From Lysobacter sp. KIS68-7 (GTDB taxonomy: Bacteria; Pseudomonadota; Gammaproteobacteria; Xanthomonadales; Xanthomonadaceae): a stretch of 64,000 bases of DNA. The translations under genes and the position numbers were made by a program. Positions within the stretch are counted from its first letter, which is position 1. Every line of letters begins with the position of its first letter. This document shows positions 56,486 to 64,000 of the stretch, piece after piece. The notes under the pieces were generated by a model. That model did not search any database. It was not told where the DNA came from and worked only from the letters and a program-made list of their open reading frames with translations. Where the stretch lies: the NCBI RefSeq assembly GCF_021284745.1, contig NZ_CP089925.1:806001-870000 (forward strand), read 5' to 3'.

Positions 56486-57315
56486 GGACGCTTGCCGCGA
56501 CCGTCGAAGGCATCGGCTTCTGGTGCAACGGGCTGCCGGACTGGAACGCCGCGCGCGCCTTCGTCCGCGAGGGCGCGTTGCCCGAAGGCGCGCCCGCGCG
56601 GCCGTCGCCGCAGGTGCTTGCACCCAACGAGCGTCGCCGCGCTCCGGACACCGTGGCGGTCGCACTCGAAGTCGCGCTCGCCGCCTGTCAGGCCGCGGGC
56701 CGCGAACCGCGCGACCTGCCCTCCGTGTTCGCTTCCACGCACGGCGACCTGGGCATCACCGACTACATGTGCAGCACGCTCGTCGCCGACCCGCGCTCGG
56801 TGTCGCCCACGCGCTTCCACAACTCCGTGCACAACGCCGCCGCGGGCTACTGGACGATCGGCGCGGGCTGCACGCAGGCCACGACCGCGATCAGTGCGTA
56901 CGACGCGAGCTTCGCCGAAGGGCTGGTCGAAGCGCTCGTGCAATTGCACGCGGGGCAGGACGCCGTGCTGTTGGTCGGTTACGACGGCGCATCGACCGGG
57001 CCGCTGTCGCCGATGTCGCGCAGCGAAGGCCTGCTCGGTGCCGCGCTGGTGCTTTCGCGAGAGGCGAAGCCCGGCGCGCCGCGCATCGCGGTCGAGATGG
57101 TGGACGATGCGGCCACCACGCCGGCCGACGTGCTTGCACGCATGGCCGGCGGCAATGCCTCGGCCCCGATGCTGCCTTTGTTCGAAGCGCTCGCGCACGG
57201 CGCGGGCGAAGTCCATCTCACCGCCGGTCATGATCGCCGGCTGCGGGTGCGCATCGACGCACCCGACACCACCGCGCACACAGGCGCCCTCGCCAAGGAC
57301 ATCGTGCATGGTTGA
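56482..57315 (+). CDS. Ketosynthase chain-length factor (ApeC-like)
   Basis: 277 residues. A partial KS fold that keeps the N-terminal half (VFASTHGDLGITDYM, RFHNSVHNAAAGYWTIGAG, AISAYDASFAEGL) but lacks the catalytic TACSSS nucleophile and both histidine motifs. This is the ketosynthase-like partner that sets chain length in aryl-polyene systems. It starts in the ATGA at the KS stop and ends 8 bp inside the next gene. Confidence 0.87.
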   Translation: MRTLAATVEGIGFWCNGLPDWNAARAFVREGALPEGAPARPSPQVLAPNERRRAPDTVAVALEVALAACQAAGREPRDLPSVFASTHGDLGITDYMCSTLVADPRSVSPTRFHNSVHNAAAGYWTIGAGCTQATTAISAYDASFAEGLVEALVQLHAGQDAVLLVGYDGASTGPLSPMSRSEGLLGAALVLSREAKPGAPRIAVEMVDDAATTPADVLARMAGGNASAPMLPLFEALAHGAGEVHLTAGHDRRLRVRIDAPDTTAHTGALAKDIVHG

Positions 57316-58138
57316 TGCCACCGCCCTCGCCTCACGCATCTGCGTCGTCATCCCGGCGCTCAACGAGTCGCTGCGCATCCGCGAGGTCGTCACCGGCGCG
57401 CTCGCGCACTGCCCGAATGTCATCGTCATCGACGATGGCTCCGACGACGGCACCTCCGAGTGCGTCGCCGACCTGCCGATCATGCTGCTGCGCCACGAAG
57501 CGCGGCGCGGCAAGGGCGCTTCGCTGCGCGAGGGATTCGCCGAAGCGCTCGCGCGCGGCTTCGACGGCGCGCTCACGATGGATGGCGACGGGCAGCACCT
57601 CGCCGACGACATTCCGCGCCTGCTCGATGCGGCCGTGCGCTTCCCGGGCGCGCTGATCATCGGCTCGCGTTTGCGCAAGCGTGCGCAGCAGCCGATCCAC
57701 CGGCGTCTCGCGAACGAATTCGGCGACTGGGGCATCTCCTGGGGCTGCGGCTATCGCATCGCCGACACGCAGAGCGGCCAGCGCTACTACCCCGCGAACG
57801 TGTGCGCGCTCGCAGACGTGCCGGGCGAGAACTTCGTCTTCGAAGCGCAGATCCTGATCACGGCGGCGCGCGAACTCGGCGTGCGCGTGGTCTCGGTGCC
57901 GATCGAATCGCGCTACCAGGGCCCGGGCGCCGCGGCGCAGTTCCGCAAGAGCCACTTCCGCCCCCTGCAGGACCTGTGGCGCATCACCTCGCACGTGGTG
58001 AAGCAGGTCATCGGCCACGGCGACGTGTTGAACGAATACCGGCGCACGCGCGCGCATCCGCCCGTCATCCACGACCCGACCGGCGAGTTCGCGCCCGCGG
58101 GCCTGCCCCTCGCCGACCCGATCCAGGAACGGACATGA
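57308..58138 (+). CDS. Family 2 glycosyltransferase in the pigment operon
   Basis: 276 residues, dolichyl-phosphate-mannose-synthase-like GT2. VVIPALNESLRIREVV, VIDDGSDDGTSE, and GALTMDGDGQHLADDI (the DGD carrying the metal-binding residues) are intact; ADTQSGQRYY and the late arginine-rich RYQGPGAAAQFRKSHFRP are characteristic of this subgroup. It may glycosylate the polyene or its lipid carrier. The start overlaps the chain-length-factor stop and the stop overlaps the flavoprotein start, so it is translated as part of the operon. Confidence 0.88.
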   Translation: MVDATALASRICVVIPALNESLRIREVVTGALAHCPNVIVIDDGSDDGTSECVADLPIMLLRHEARRGKGASLREGFAEALARGFDGALTMDGDGQHLADDIPRLLDAAVRFPGALIIGSRLRKRAQQPIHRRLANEFGDWGISWGCGYRIADTQSGQRYYPANVCALADVPGENFVFEAQILITAARELGVRVVSVPIESRYQGPGAAAQFRKSHFRPLQDLWRITSHVVKQVIGHGDVLNEYRRTRAHPPVIHDPTGEFAPAGLPLADPIQERT

Positions 58139-59802
58139 GCCAGCAGACCGACGTCGTCGTCCTGGGAGGCGGCCTCGCCGGTCTGACACTGGCCATCCAG
58201 TTGCGGCAACGCGATCCGTCGATCGCGGTGACGGTACTCGAACGCCGCACGCATCCGGTGCGCGAGGCCGCGTTCAAGGTCGGCGAATCCACGGTGGAGA
58301 TCGGCGCGCATTACTTCGCCGACGTCCTCGGGTTTCGCGAGCACCTCGAAACGCAACAACTGCGCAAGTTCGGCTTCCGCTTCTTCTTCAGCGAAGGGCG
58401 CGAGGACCTGGACCGCTGCACGGAACTGGGCGTGAGCGAATTGCTGCCCACGCCATCGTGGCAGCTGGATCGCGGGCGCTTCGAGAATTTCCTCGGGGAG
58501 CAGGCACGCGCGCTGGGTGTGCGCTTCCTCGATGGCGCCACGGTGCGCAGCGTCGAACTCGCGCAGGACGAGGCCGAGCATGTCGTCGAGTTCCAACACG
58601 AAAGCGCGACGCACACGCTCGCTGCGCGGTGGGTCGTCGATGCCGCGGGGCGTGCGTCGATCCTCAAGCGCAAGCTCGGGCTCGCCGCCACGAACGACCA
58701 TGATGCGAATGCGGTCTGGTGGCGCGTGGATGGCTACATCGAGCCGCAGCAGTGGTCCGACGACGCCGACTGGCTCGCGCGCTGCAATCCGCCTGCGCGC
58801 TGGCGTTCCACCAACCACATGTGCGGGCCGGGCTACTGGTTCTGGCTGATCCCGCTGGCGTCGAACGCGCACTCGCTGGGCATCGTCTGCGACGCGAAGA
58901 TGCATCCGCTGGAAACGATGAACACGCACGAGAAGGCGATGGCGTGGCTGCGCGAGCACCAGCCGGGCGTCGCGCGCACGGTCGACAAGCCCGAGCACGC
59001 GCTGCAGGACTTCCTGTTCTTCCGCCACTTCTCCTACGACTGCAAGCAGGTGTTCTCCGGCGACCGCTGGGCGCTGACGGGCGAGGCCGGGTTGTTCCTG
59101 GATCCGTTCTATTCGCCGGGCAGCGACTTCATCGCGATGAGCAACACCTTCGTCTGCGACCTGATCGGCAAGGATCGCGCTGGCCAGTCCTTCGCGCCCT
59201 TCGCGGAGATCTACCAACAGCTGTACTTCTCGTTCTACGGCAACACGCTGACGCTGTTCCAGGGCCAGTATCCGCTGTTCGGCGACGCGCAGGTCATGCC
59301 GGTCAAGGTGATCTGGGATTACACGTATTACTGGGCCTTGCTCGCGCCGTTGTTCTTCGGTCAGCGCTTGACGTCGATCGCCTTGCTCGGCCGCCTGCGC
59401 GATGCGTTCTCGCAGGGTCGTGCGCTCAACCTCGCCATGCAACCGCTGCTGCGCGAGTGGGGCGAGCGCAACACCGGGCCGCTGCGCCCGGATCGCCGCT
59501 TCCTCAACCAGTGGGCGATCGACTGGTTCCATGAAATGAACCGAGCACTCAACGACGTGCTCGACGACGCGGCATTCGAAGCGCGCCTGCGCGCGAACGT
59601 GGATCGCATGCGCTGGTTGGCCACGGAGATCCTGTCGGAAGCGCGGCGCGATCATCCGGGCATCGGGGACCACGGGTTGGACGCGCTGCTCGCGCCCCAT
59701 GCGGAGGCGGACCGCGATGCGTCGCGCTGCCTCGACGGCGCGTGGTATGCCCGCGATACGCAAGTCGAAGCTCCTTTCATTCCTCGCGAGACCATCGCCT
59801 GA
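58135..59802 (+). CDS. Flavin-dependent halogenase-like oxidoreductase
   Basis: 555 residues. The FAD loop is GGGLAG at 11-16 after VVVLGG; VGES at 49-52 and WVVDAAGRASILKRKLGL follow the group pattern. GYWFWLIPLAS corresponds to the WxWxIP motif that separates flavin halogenases from monooxygenases. Xanthomonadins are brominated polyenes and their clusters carry such an enzyme, so halogenation or a related oxidation of the aryl head is likely. Whether this enzyme is an active halogenase cannot be decided from motif alone. ATGA overlap upstream. Confidence 0.88.
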   Translation: MSQQTDVVVLGGGLAGLTLAIQLRQRDPSIAVTVLERRTHPVREAAFKVGESTVEIGAHYFADVLGFREHLETQQLRKFGFRFFFSEGREDLDRCTELGVSELLPTPSWQLDRGRFENFLGEQARALGVRFLDGATVRSVELAQDEAEHVVEFQHESATHTLAARWVVDAAGRASILKRKLGLAATNDHDANAVWWRVDGYIEPQQWSDDADWLARCNPPARWRSTNHMCGPGYWFWLIPLASNAHSLGIVCDAKMHPLETMNTHEKAMAWLREHQPGVARTVDKPEHALQDFLFFRHFSYDCKQVFSGDRWALTGEAGLFLDPFYSPGSDFIAMSNTFVCDLIGKDRAGQSFAPFAEIYQQLYFSFYGNTLTLFQGQYPLFGDAQVMPVKVIWDYTYYWALLAPLFFGQRLTSIALLGRLRDAFSQGRALNLAMQPLLREWGERNTGPLRPDRRFLNQWAIDWFHEMNRALNDVLDDAAFEARLRANVDRMRWLATEILSEARRDHPGIGDHGLDALLAPHAEADRDASRCLDGAWYARDTQVEAPFIPRETIA

Positions 59803-61037
59803 TGAGCCTGTTGCTCCTGCAGTTGGTCGTCATCCTCGTCGTCGCGCGCGCGTGCGGCATGCTGCTCAAGTACCTGGGGCAGCCGGCGGTGATCGGCGAA
59901 ATGGCCGCGGGCATCGTGCTCGGGCCGATCGTCTTCGGTGCATTGGCGCCGGACGTGCACGCGGAATTGTTCGCGAAGTCCTCGCTGGCCGGCCTGTCGT
60001 CGCTGTCGATGCTGGGCCTGGTGCTCTTCATGTTCATCGTCGGCGCGGAGCTGCGCGCACCCGAAGGCGTGCGTGCGCAAATCAAGTCCGCGGGCTTCGT
60101 CGGCGTGCTCGGCGTGGTGCTGCCGATGGCGGCGGGGCTTGCGATCTCGCCCTTCCTGCATCCGTTGGCGCCCGCGGGCGTGGGCTTCTGGCCCTTCGCG
60201 TTGTTCATGGCAGCCGCGATGTCGATCACCGCATTCCCGGTGATGGCGCGCATCCTCAAGGACCGCGGGCTGACGCAGACGAGGATCGGACGGCTTTCGC
60301 TCGGCTCGGCGGCGATCGCGGATGTGTTCGCCTGGATCATGTTGGCGGTGGTGGTGGCGCTCACGGGGGGCGGCAGCGGCGGGTTCCTGCGCACGCTGAT
60401 TGGCCTGGTCATCCTCGCGGCGATCGTGTTCGGCCTGCTGCGTCCCTTGTATGGCTGGTTGCTGCGCACCTATGCACCGAGCGGCGAGCCTTCGCAGATG
60501 TTGCTTGCCGCGATGCTGATCGGCGCGCTCGCCTGCGCGGCGCTCACCGAATGGCTCGGACTGCATGCCGTGTTCGGCGCCTTCCTGTTCGGCGCGTGCC
60601 TGCCGCGCGACGATCGCTTGTTGCGTTGCCTCGTCGAGCGCCTGGAATACGTCGCCATCGTGCTGCTGATGCCGATCTTCTTCGCGCTCGCGGGCTTGAG
60701 CACGACGCCCGATGCGTTCGTCGGTGCGGGCATCGGTGCGCTGCTGCTCGTGCTCGCGGCCGCGGTGTTCGGCAAGGTGGTCGGCGGCGCGCTGGGTGCG
60801 CGCCTGGCGGGCTATGGCTGGCGCGACAGTTTCGCCACCGGTGCCCTGATGAACGCACGCGGCCTGATGGAACTCATCGTGATGAAGGTCGGCCTGGATG
60901 CAGGCCTGATCGGGCCGTCGCTGTTCACGATGCTGCTGGTGATGGCGATCGTGACCACGTTGATGGCGAGCCCGTTGCTGACGCTGTTCGCGGGACGATC
61001 GCCGAACCTGGTGGATCCGGCGTCGTCCCGCGCGTGA
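59802..61037 (+). CDS. Cation:proton antiporter (KefB/CPA2 type)
   Basis: 411 residues with about 12 membrane helices. LGQPAVIGEMAAGIVLGPIVFG in the first third, AMSITAFPVMARILKDRGL in the middle and FATGALMNARGLMELIVMKVGLDAG near the end are CPA2 signatures; there is no RCK (TrkA-N) domain. Its ATG overlaps the flavoprotein stop by one base, so it is the fifth gene of the pigment operon. A role in maintaining pH or ion balance around pigment export is only inference. Confidence 0.88.
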   Translation: MSLLLLQLVVILVVARACGMLLKYLGQPAVIGEMAAGIVLGPIVFGALAPDVHAELFAKSSLAGLSSLSMLGLVLFMFIVGAELRAPEGVRAQIKSAGFVGVLGVVLPMAAGLAISPFLHPLAPAGVGFWPFALFMAAAMSITAFPVMARILKDRGLTQTRIGRLSLGSAAIADVFAWIMLAVVVALTGGGSGGFLRTLIGLVILAAIVFGLLRPLYGWLLRTYAPSGEPSQMLLAAMLIGALACAALTEWLGLHAVFGAFLFGACLPRDDRLLRCLVERLEYVAIVLLMPIFFALAGLSTTPDAFVGAGIGALLLVLAAAVFGKVVGGALGARLAGYGWRDSFATGALMNARGLMELIVMKVGLDAGLIGPSLFTMLLVMAIVTTLMASPLLTLFAGRSPNLVDPASSRA

Positions 61038-61074
61038 TTCAGCAAGCGTGATTCTGCAAGGGTGATTCAGCGCG
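61033..61074 (+). repeat. Three tandem 14-bp imperfect repeats
   Basis: CGTGATTCAGCAAG (61033-61046), CGTGATTCTGCAAG (61047-61060) and GGTGATTCAGCGCG (61061-61074). The first unit contains the antiporter stop codon. The unit is not seen elsewhere in the window. Copy number may vary between strains. Confidence 0.8.
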
Positions 61075-61080
61075 CCTGGA

Positions 61081-61686
61081 TCAGACGCCGTCCTCGGCCT
61101 TGAGCGTCAGCAGGATCTTGTCCTGCGGCAGCATGACGTTCCACTTCTTCAGGTAGTCGGCCTTCTTCTCTTCCACGCTCGCCTTGTTGGCTTCGTACCA
61201 GGCGAGGTTGGATTCGGTCGCTTCGAAGAAGGAGGTCTTGCCCATCCACTTCTTGAAGTCGTTCGACTGCAGGCTCTCGTCGGCCGCCGGGTCGTTGTGG
61301 ATCGGCAGCAGCGAGAAGCGGGCCTTCCACACGCCCATGCGTGGGCTGATGAGCGCGTAGTAGGTCTTGCCGGCTTCGAGCGTGGCGTCCATGAAGTCAG
61401 CGTTCTCGGCGATGACCATGAAGCGGTGCGGGCCCGGTTCGGCCTGGTAGGCGACCTTGTTGCCGCGCTGGACGATGCCGATGAACTTGGTCTCGCCGTC
61501 CGGCGCGTCGTAGACCGACGAGCTGATCAGCGCGCCGCCGGCAGAGACGCGGACGAACACGATGAGCGCCTTGCCCGGCTCGGGCTTCGGGTCCTGGTTG
61601 TCGCTGCGCTTGCCGGTTTCACCGGCAACGGCGAACGTCGAGACGAGCAACAGCGACAGCAACGCATAGCGAAGCATACGGATCAT
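61081..61686 (-). CDS. Secreted protein of unknown function in the pigment region
   Basis: 201 residues. Signal peptide (about 1-21, FAVAGE) followed by a DUF2846-like core: GKALIVFVRVSAGGALISSSVYDAPDGETKFIGIV, PGPHRFMVIAENADFMDATLEAGKTYYALI. The Lys/Asp-rich C-terminus is helical. Proteins of this type are periplasmic or outer-membrane associated, of unknown activity. AAGGGA precedes the ATG. It is the last gene of the minus pigment operon or a separate unit 66 bp after the ketoreductase. Confidence 0.75.
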   Translation of the reverse strand: MIRMLRYALLSLLLVSTFAVAGETGKRSDNQDPKPEPGKALIVFVRVSAGGALISSSVYDAPDGETKFIGIVQRGNKVAYQAEPGPHRFMVIAENADFMDATLEAGKTYYALISPRMGVWKARFSLLPIHNDPAADESLQSNDFKKWMGKTSFFEATESNLAWYEANKASVEEKKADYLKKWNVMLPQDKILLTLKAEDGV

Positions 61687-61752
61687 GCAGTGGATTCCCT
61701 TGGAGTGATTGAAGGCCGACTCCCCGTCGGCCGGCGCAAGCATAAGCGCGCG

Positions 61753-62481
61753 TCAGCTCATCCCGCCATCGACGCCGATCACCTGGCCATTGACGTAAGC
61801 CGCACCATCGGAACACAGGAAGCGCACCACGGCCGCGATTTCCTCCGGCGTCGCCGCGCGTCCCGCAGGCACCATCTGTTTGATGACCTCCGGCGGAAAC
61901 GCCTCCGCCGCCATCGCACCGGCGACGACGCCCGGCGCCACGACATTGACCGTGATGCCGCGCGAGGCCATTTCGCGGGCGAGCGATTTGGTGGCGCCAT
62001 GCAGCGCCGCCTTCGCCGCGGCGTAGTTCGCCTGCCCGCGGTTGCCCAGCACGGCGGCCACCGACGACACGCTCACGATGCGTCCCCAGCGCAGGCGCGC
62101 CATCGGCAGCAGCAGCGGTTGGGTGACGTGGAAGAACCCGTGCAGCGAAACATCGATCACGCGATGCCATTGTTCCGGCGACATGCCGGCCAGCGGGGCG
62201 TCGTCGTGGATGCCCGCGTTGTTCACCACGATCTGGATGGGGCCATCGGCGAGCAGCGTGGTGAGGGCGGCCTGCGTGGCATCGCGGTCGGCGACGTCGA
62301 AGGCCACGGCCTGCGCGGAGCCGCCTGCATCGCGGATGTGCGCGACCACCGCTTCGGCGCGCGCGCGGTTGGCATTGCCATGCACGATCACGTGCACCCC
62401 ATCGGCCGCCAGCTGGCGACAGATCGCACCGCCGATGTCGCCGCTGCCGCCGGTGACGAGCGCGCGTCGTTGCAGGGTCAT
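61753..62481 (-). CDS. 3-oxoacyl-ACP reductase of the aryl-polyene pathway (FabG-like)
   Basis: 242 residues, SDR. Cofactor loop TGGSGDIGGAI, NNAGI, Ser in VSVSSVAAVLGNRG and the YAAAK motif are intact, and the C-terminus GQVIGVDGGMS is typical of FabG. Reduces the 3-oxoacyl intermediate to 3-hydroxyacyl-ACP with NADPH. It overlaps the dehydratase gene by 4 bp (ATGA), so the two reductive steps are made together. Confidence 0.9.
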   Translation of the reverse strand: MTLQRRALVTGGSGDIGGAICRQLAADGVHVIVHGNANRARAEAVVAHIRDAGGSAQAVAFDVADRDATQAALTTLLADGPIQIVVNNAGIHDDAPLAGMSPEQWHRVIDVSLHGFFHVTQPLLLPMARLRWGRIVSVSSVAAVLGNRGQANYAAAKAALHGATKSLAREMASRGITVNVVAPGVVAGAMAAEAFPPEVIKQMVPAGRAATPEEIAAVVRFLCSDGAAYVNGQVIGVDGGMS

Positions 62482-62921
62482 GCCGGTGTCTCCGGTTGCA
62501 GCATCACCGCGGCGCGGCCTTCGGCCAGCACGGTGTCGCCATGGCGGATGGTGAAACGATACTGCTGCGCGCCCTCGCCCGCGATCAATGCCTCCGCTTC
62601 GCATTCGAGCGGACCGGGCAGGTCGTCGATGCGCTCGCAGTGCAGGGCCACGCCGCGCAGGGCCACCAGCATGCCGGGCGGCGCGGTCCCGCCGCGTTCG
62701 CGGGCGAGCAGGCCCCCGTGGACCGCCATCGCCTGCGCACCGTATTCGCACAGGTGGATCGCGCGCAGGCGGCCGCCGCTGCGCAGCGGATGCGCCGGGT
62801 CGCGATGGCCCAGGCTACGCACGCGGATGCGCGTGGCATCCCATTCGATCGCCTCGTCCCACAGGCACATCGCGCCGCCGTGCGGCACGAGCGCGGCGAT
62901 CACCTCGCGGCCGACGCTCAT
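62478..62921 (-). CDS. Hotdog-fold 3-hydroxyacyl-ACP dehydratase (ApeP-like)
   Basis: 147 residues. The active-site segment is VPHGGAMCLWDEAIEWD, with His in the PH of the FabZ/ApeP type, and CEYGAQAMAVHGGLLA corresponds to the helix region. Removes water to form the trans double bonds of the polyene. Stop and start overlap with its neighbours by 4 bp on both sides. Confidence 0.87.
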   Translation of the reverse strand: MSVGREVIAALVPHGGAMCLWDEAIEWDATRIRVRSLGHRDPAHPLRSGGRLRAIHLCEYGAQAMAVHGGLLARERGGTAPPGMLVALRGVALHCERIDDLPGPLECEAEALIAGEGAQQYRFTIRHGDTVLAEGRAAVMLQPETPA

Positions 62922-64000
62922 TCGCCTTCCTTGTGCGGATGCCGCGCGATCAGCAGGCCGAGTACGAAGTTCGCCACTACGCCGAGCGCAACGGTGCTGC
63001 CGATGGCGCGCAACACCGGGATCGACGAGAGGCCGAGCAGCACGAACACCAGCAAGGTCATCAGGCTGCAGACGATCACCGCGTGCAGCGTGCGCAGTTG
63101 TTCCTCGCGATCGTCGCCGGCGTGTTCGAAGAACAGCGCGTAGTCCAGTCCCAGGCCCGCGGCGAGGATGAGCGCGACGAGGTGGAACAGGTTCAGCTCC
63201 ACGCCGAAGGCACGCAGCACGGCGAGGATGATCACGGTCGTGAGCGCCATCGGGGCAAGCACGCGCCACACGCGATGGGGCGAGCGCAACGCGACCCACA
63301 CGGCGACCACGAGCAGGACGGCGGCAAGGCCGAGCGCCCACAGCACGCGCCCGCGATACGCCGCGACCAGCGACTCGGACGCTTGCTTCAGATCCACGAG
63401 CGACCCGCCCTCGGCCGCCGCGATGCGCGCGACGGCCTCGGGTGCGTGCAGGCCGGTGAGCGAGACGAGCGCGGTGGCATGGCCCGCGCGTTGCAGCAGC
63501 AAGCCATCGACGCGGATCGCCAAGGGCGTGCCGGCGAGGTCGCGCGGCAGCAAGGGCGCGGCGGTGCGTGCGGTTTCGACATCGACGAGGAACGGCGCGA
63601 AGACGTCGCTGCGCAGGGGCGTGGTGGCGACGGCGGTGTCGAGCGTGGCGCGCAACGTGGCCGGATCCGGAAGTTGCGCCTGGCGCGCGTGCTGCGTCCG
63701 CACGCTGGGCAGGTAGCGCGCGGGATGATCGAAGCCATCGAGCACGCCGCCGGCTGCGCGCGCGTGTTCGAGCCGCGCGGCGAGGCGCTCGCTCCGCTGC
63801 AGCGCATCTTCGACATCGCGTCCCTGCACCGCGATCACGTAGCGCACGTCCGGCGCACCGAGTTCCTGGCGCAGGTGCGCGTCGCGTGCGAGCGCATCGG
63901 CGGGCACGGGCGTGAGGCGCGAGAGGTCGTTCTGCCAGAACGGGCCGGGCGCAAAGCGCGTGATCGCCAATGCGACAAGGCCGACGAACACCAGCGAGAG
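62918..64000 (-). CDS. MMPL/RND-type exporter, C-terminal part (runs off right edge)
   Basis: At least 360 residues; the frame stays open to the window edge. A periplasmic region (GAPDVRYVIAVQGRDVEDALQRSERLAARLE) precedes five to six membrane helices with LNLFHLVALILAAGLGLDYALFFEH, the MMPL signature Asp region. This class is found in aryl-polyene clusters (XanK-like), where it is thought to move the polyene lipid across the inner membrane. The upstream part and its start are outside the window. Confidence 0.87.
   Translation of the reverse strand, partial: LSLVFVGLVALAITRFAPGPFWQNDLSRLTPVPADALARDAHLRQELGAPDVRYVIAVQGRDVEDALQRSERLAARLEHARAAGGVLDGFDHPARYLPSVRTQHARQAQLPDPATLRATLDTAVATTPLRSDVFAPFLVDVETARTAAPLLPRDLAGTPLAIRVDGLLLQRAGHATALVSLTGLHAPEAVARIAAAEGGSLVDLKQASESLVAAYRGRVLWALGLAAVLLVVAVWVALRSPHRVWRVLAPMALTTVIILAVLRAFGVELNLFHLVALILAAGLGLDYALFFEHAGDDREEQLRTLHAVIVCSLMTLLVFVLLGLSSIPVLRAIGSTVALGVVANFVLGLLIARHPHKEGE

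Overview
The window is a gene-dense, GC-rich (roughly two-thirds G+C) piece of a chromosome from a member of the Xanthomonadaceae/Lysobacteraceae, probably outside Xanthomonas itself (Lysobacter- or Luteimonas-like). This rests on gene content: a def-fmt-rsmB block back to back with LysM-dprA-smg-topA, two Ax21-family outer-membrane proteins, an sX13-type small RNA beside polA, a hemD-hemX-hemY-hemF run, tandem DUF4124 proteins and half of a xanthomonadin/aryl-polyene cluster. I see no insertion sequence, prophage, CRISPR array, tRNA or rRNA. Almost everything reads as vertically inherited core genome.

Layout. 1-2.6 kb: envelope glycosyltransferases. 2.6-5.4 kb (minus): def, fmt and rsmB, with the GT39 transferase as last gene. 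5.5-11.5 kb (plus): LysM protein, dprA, smg, topA, tsaC. 11.5-13.3 kb: two DUF4124 proteins and a KGG stress protein. 13.3-19.7 kb: lipoprotein sugar dehydrogenase, SDR, small lipoprotein, sppA, MATE pump. 19.7-22.9 kb: DUF3667, DUF4286 and DUF3106 proteins. 23.4-27.8 kb: priA, NDH-2-like dehydrogenase, rpoH, with paired DnaA boxes before priA. 28.2-29.5 kb: the Ax21 pair. 29.5-32.6 kb (minus): gpsA, secB, rhodanese, lipoprotein, thioesterase. 32.7-36.7 kb: hem genes. 36.7-43.1 kb: DUF421 protein, sX13, polA, two small proteins, uvrD. 43.2-46.2 kb: YqhA-like protein and the bphO-bphP phytochrome operon. 46.2-55.1 kb: DPP-IV-like peptidase, a giant alpha-2-macroglobulin, a DUF218 protein. 55.3-64 kb: the aryl-polyene cluster, as a tightly coupled plus operon (ketosynthase, chain-length factor, glycosyltransferase, halogenase-like flavoprotein, antiporter) facing a minus operon (MMPL exporter, dehydratase, ketoreductase, unknown secreted protein).

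How the parts work together. The aryl-polyene genes supply elongation (KS/CLF), reduction (FabG-like), dehydration (hotdog), tailoring and export of a polyene pigment; the rest of the pathway presumably lies past the right edge. SppA, DPP-IV, macroglobulin, SecB, RpoH and the Ax21 proteins are envelope secretion and quality-control functions.

The most interesting signals are regulatory. A -10 hexamer (TAGAAT, TAGACT, CATAAT) sits 6-8 nt before an ATG that lacks a Shine-Dalgarno at many genes (both genes at the left edge, priA, rpoH, hemF, polA, uvrD, bphO), which predicts leaderless mRNAs. The sX13 candidate has three hairpins with C-rich loops and a palindrome across its probable start. The second Ax21-like gene has a complete intrinsic terminator inside its leader. 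The phytochrome ends in a short helix with no output domain.
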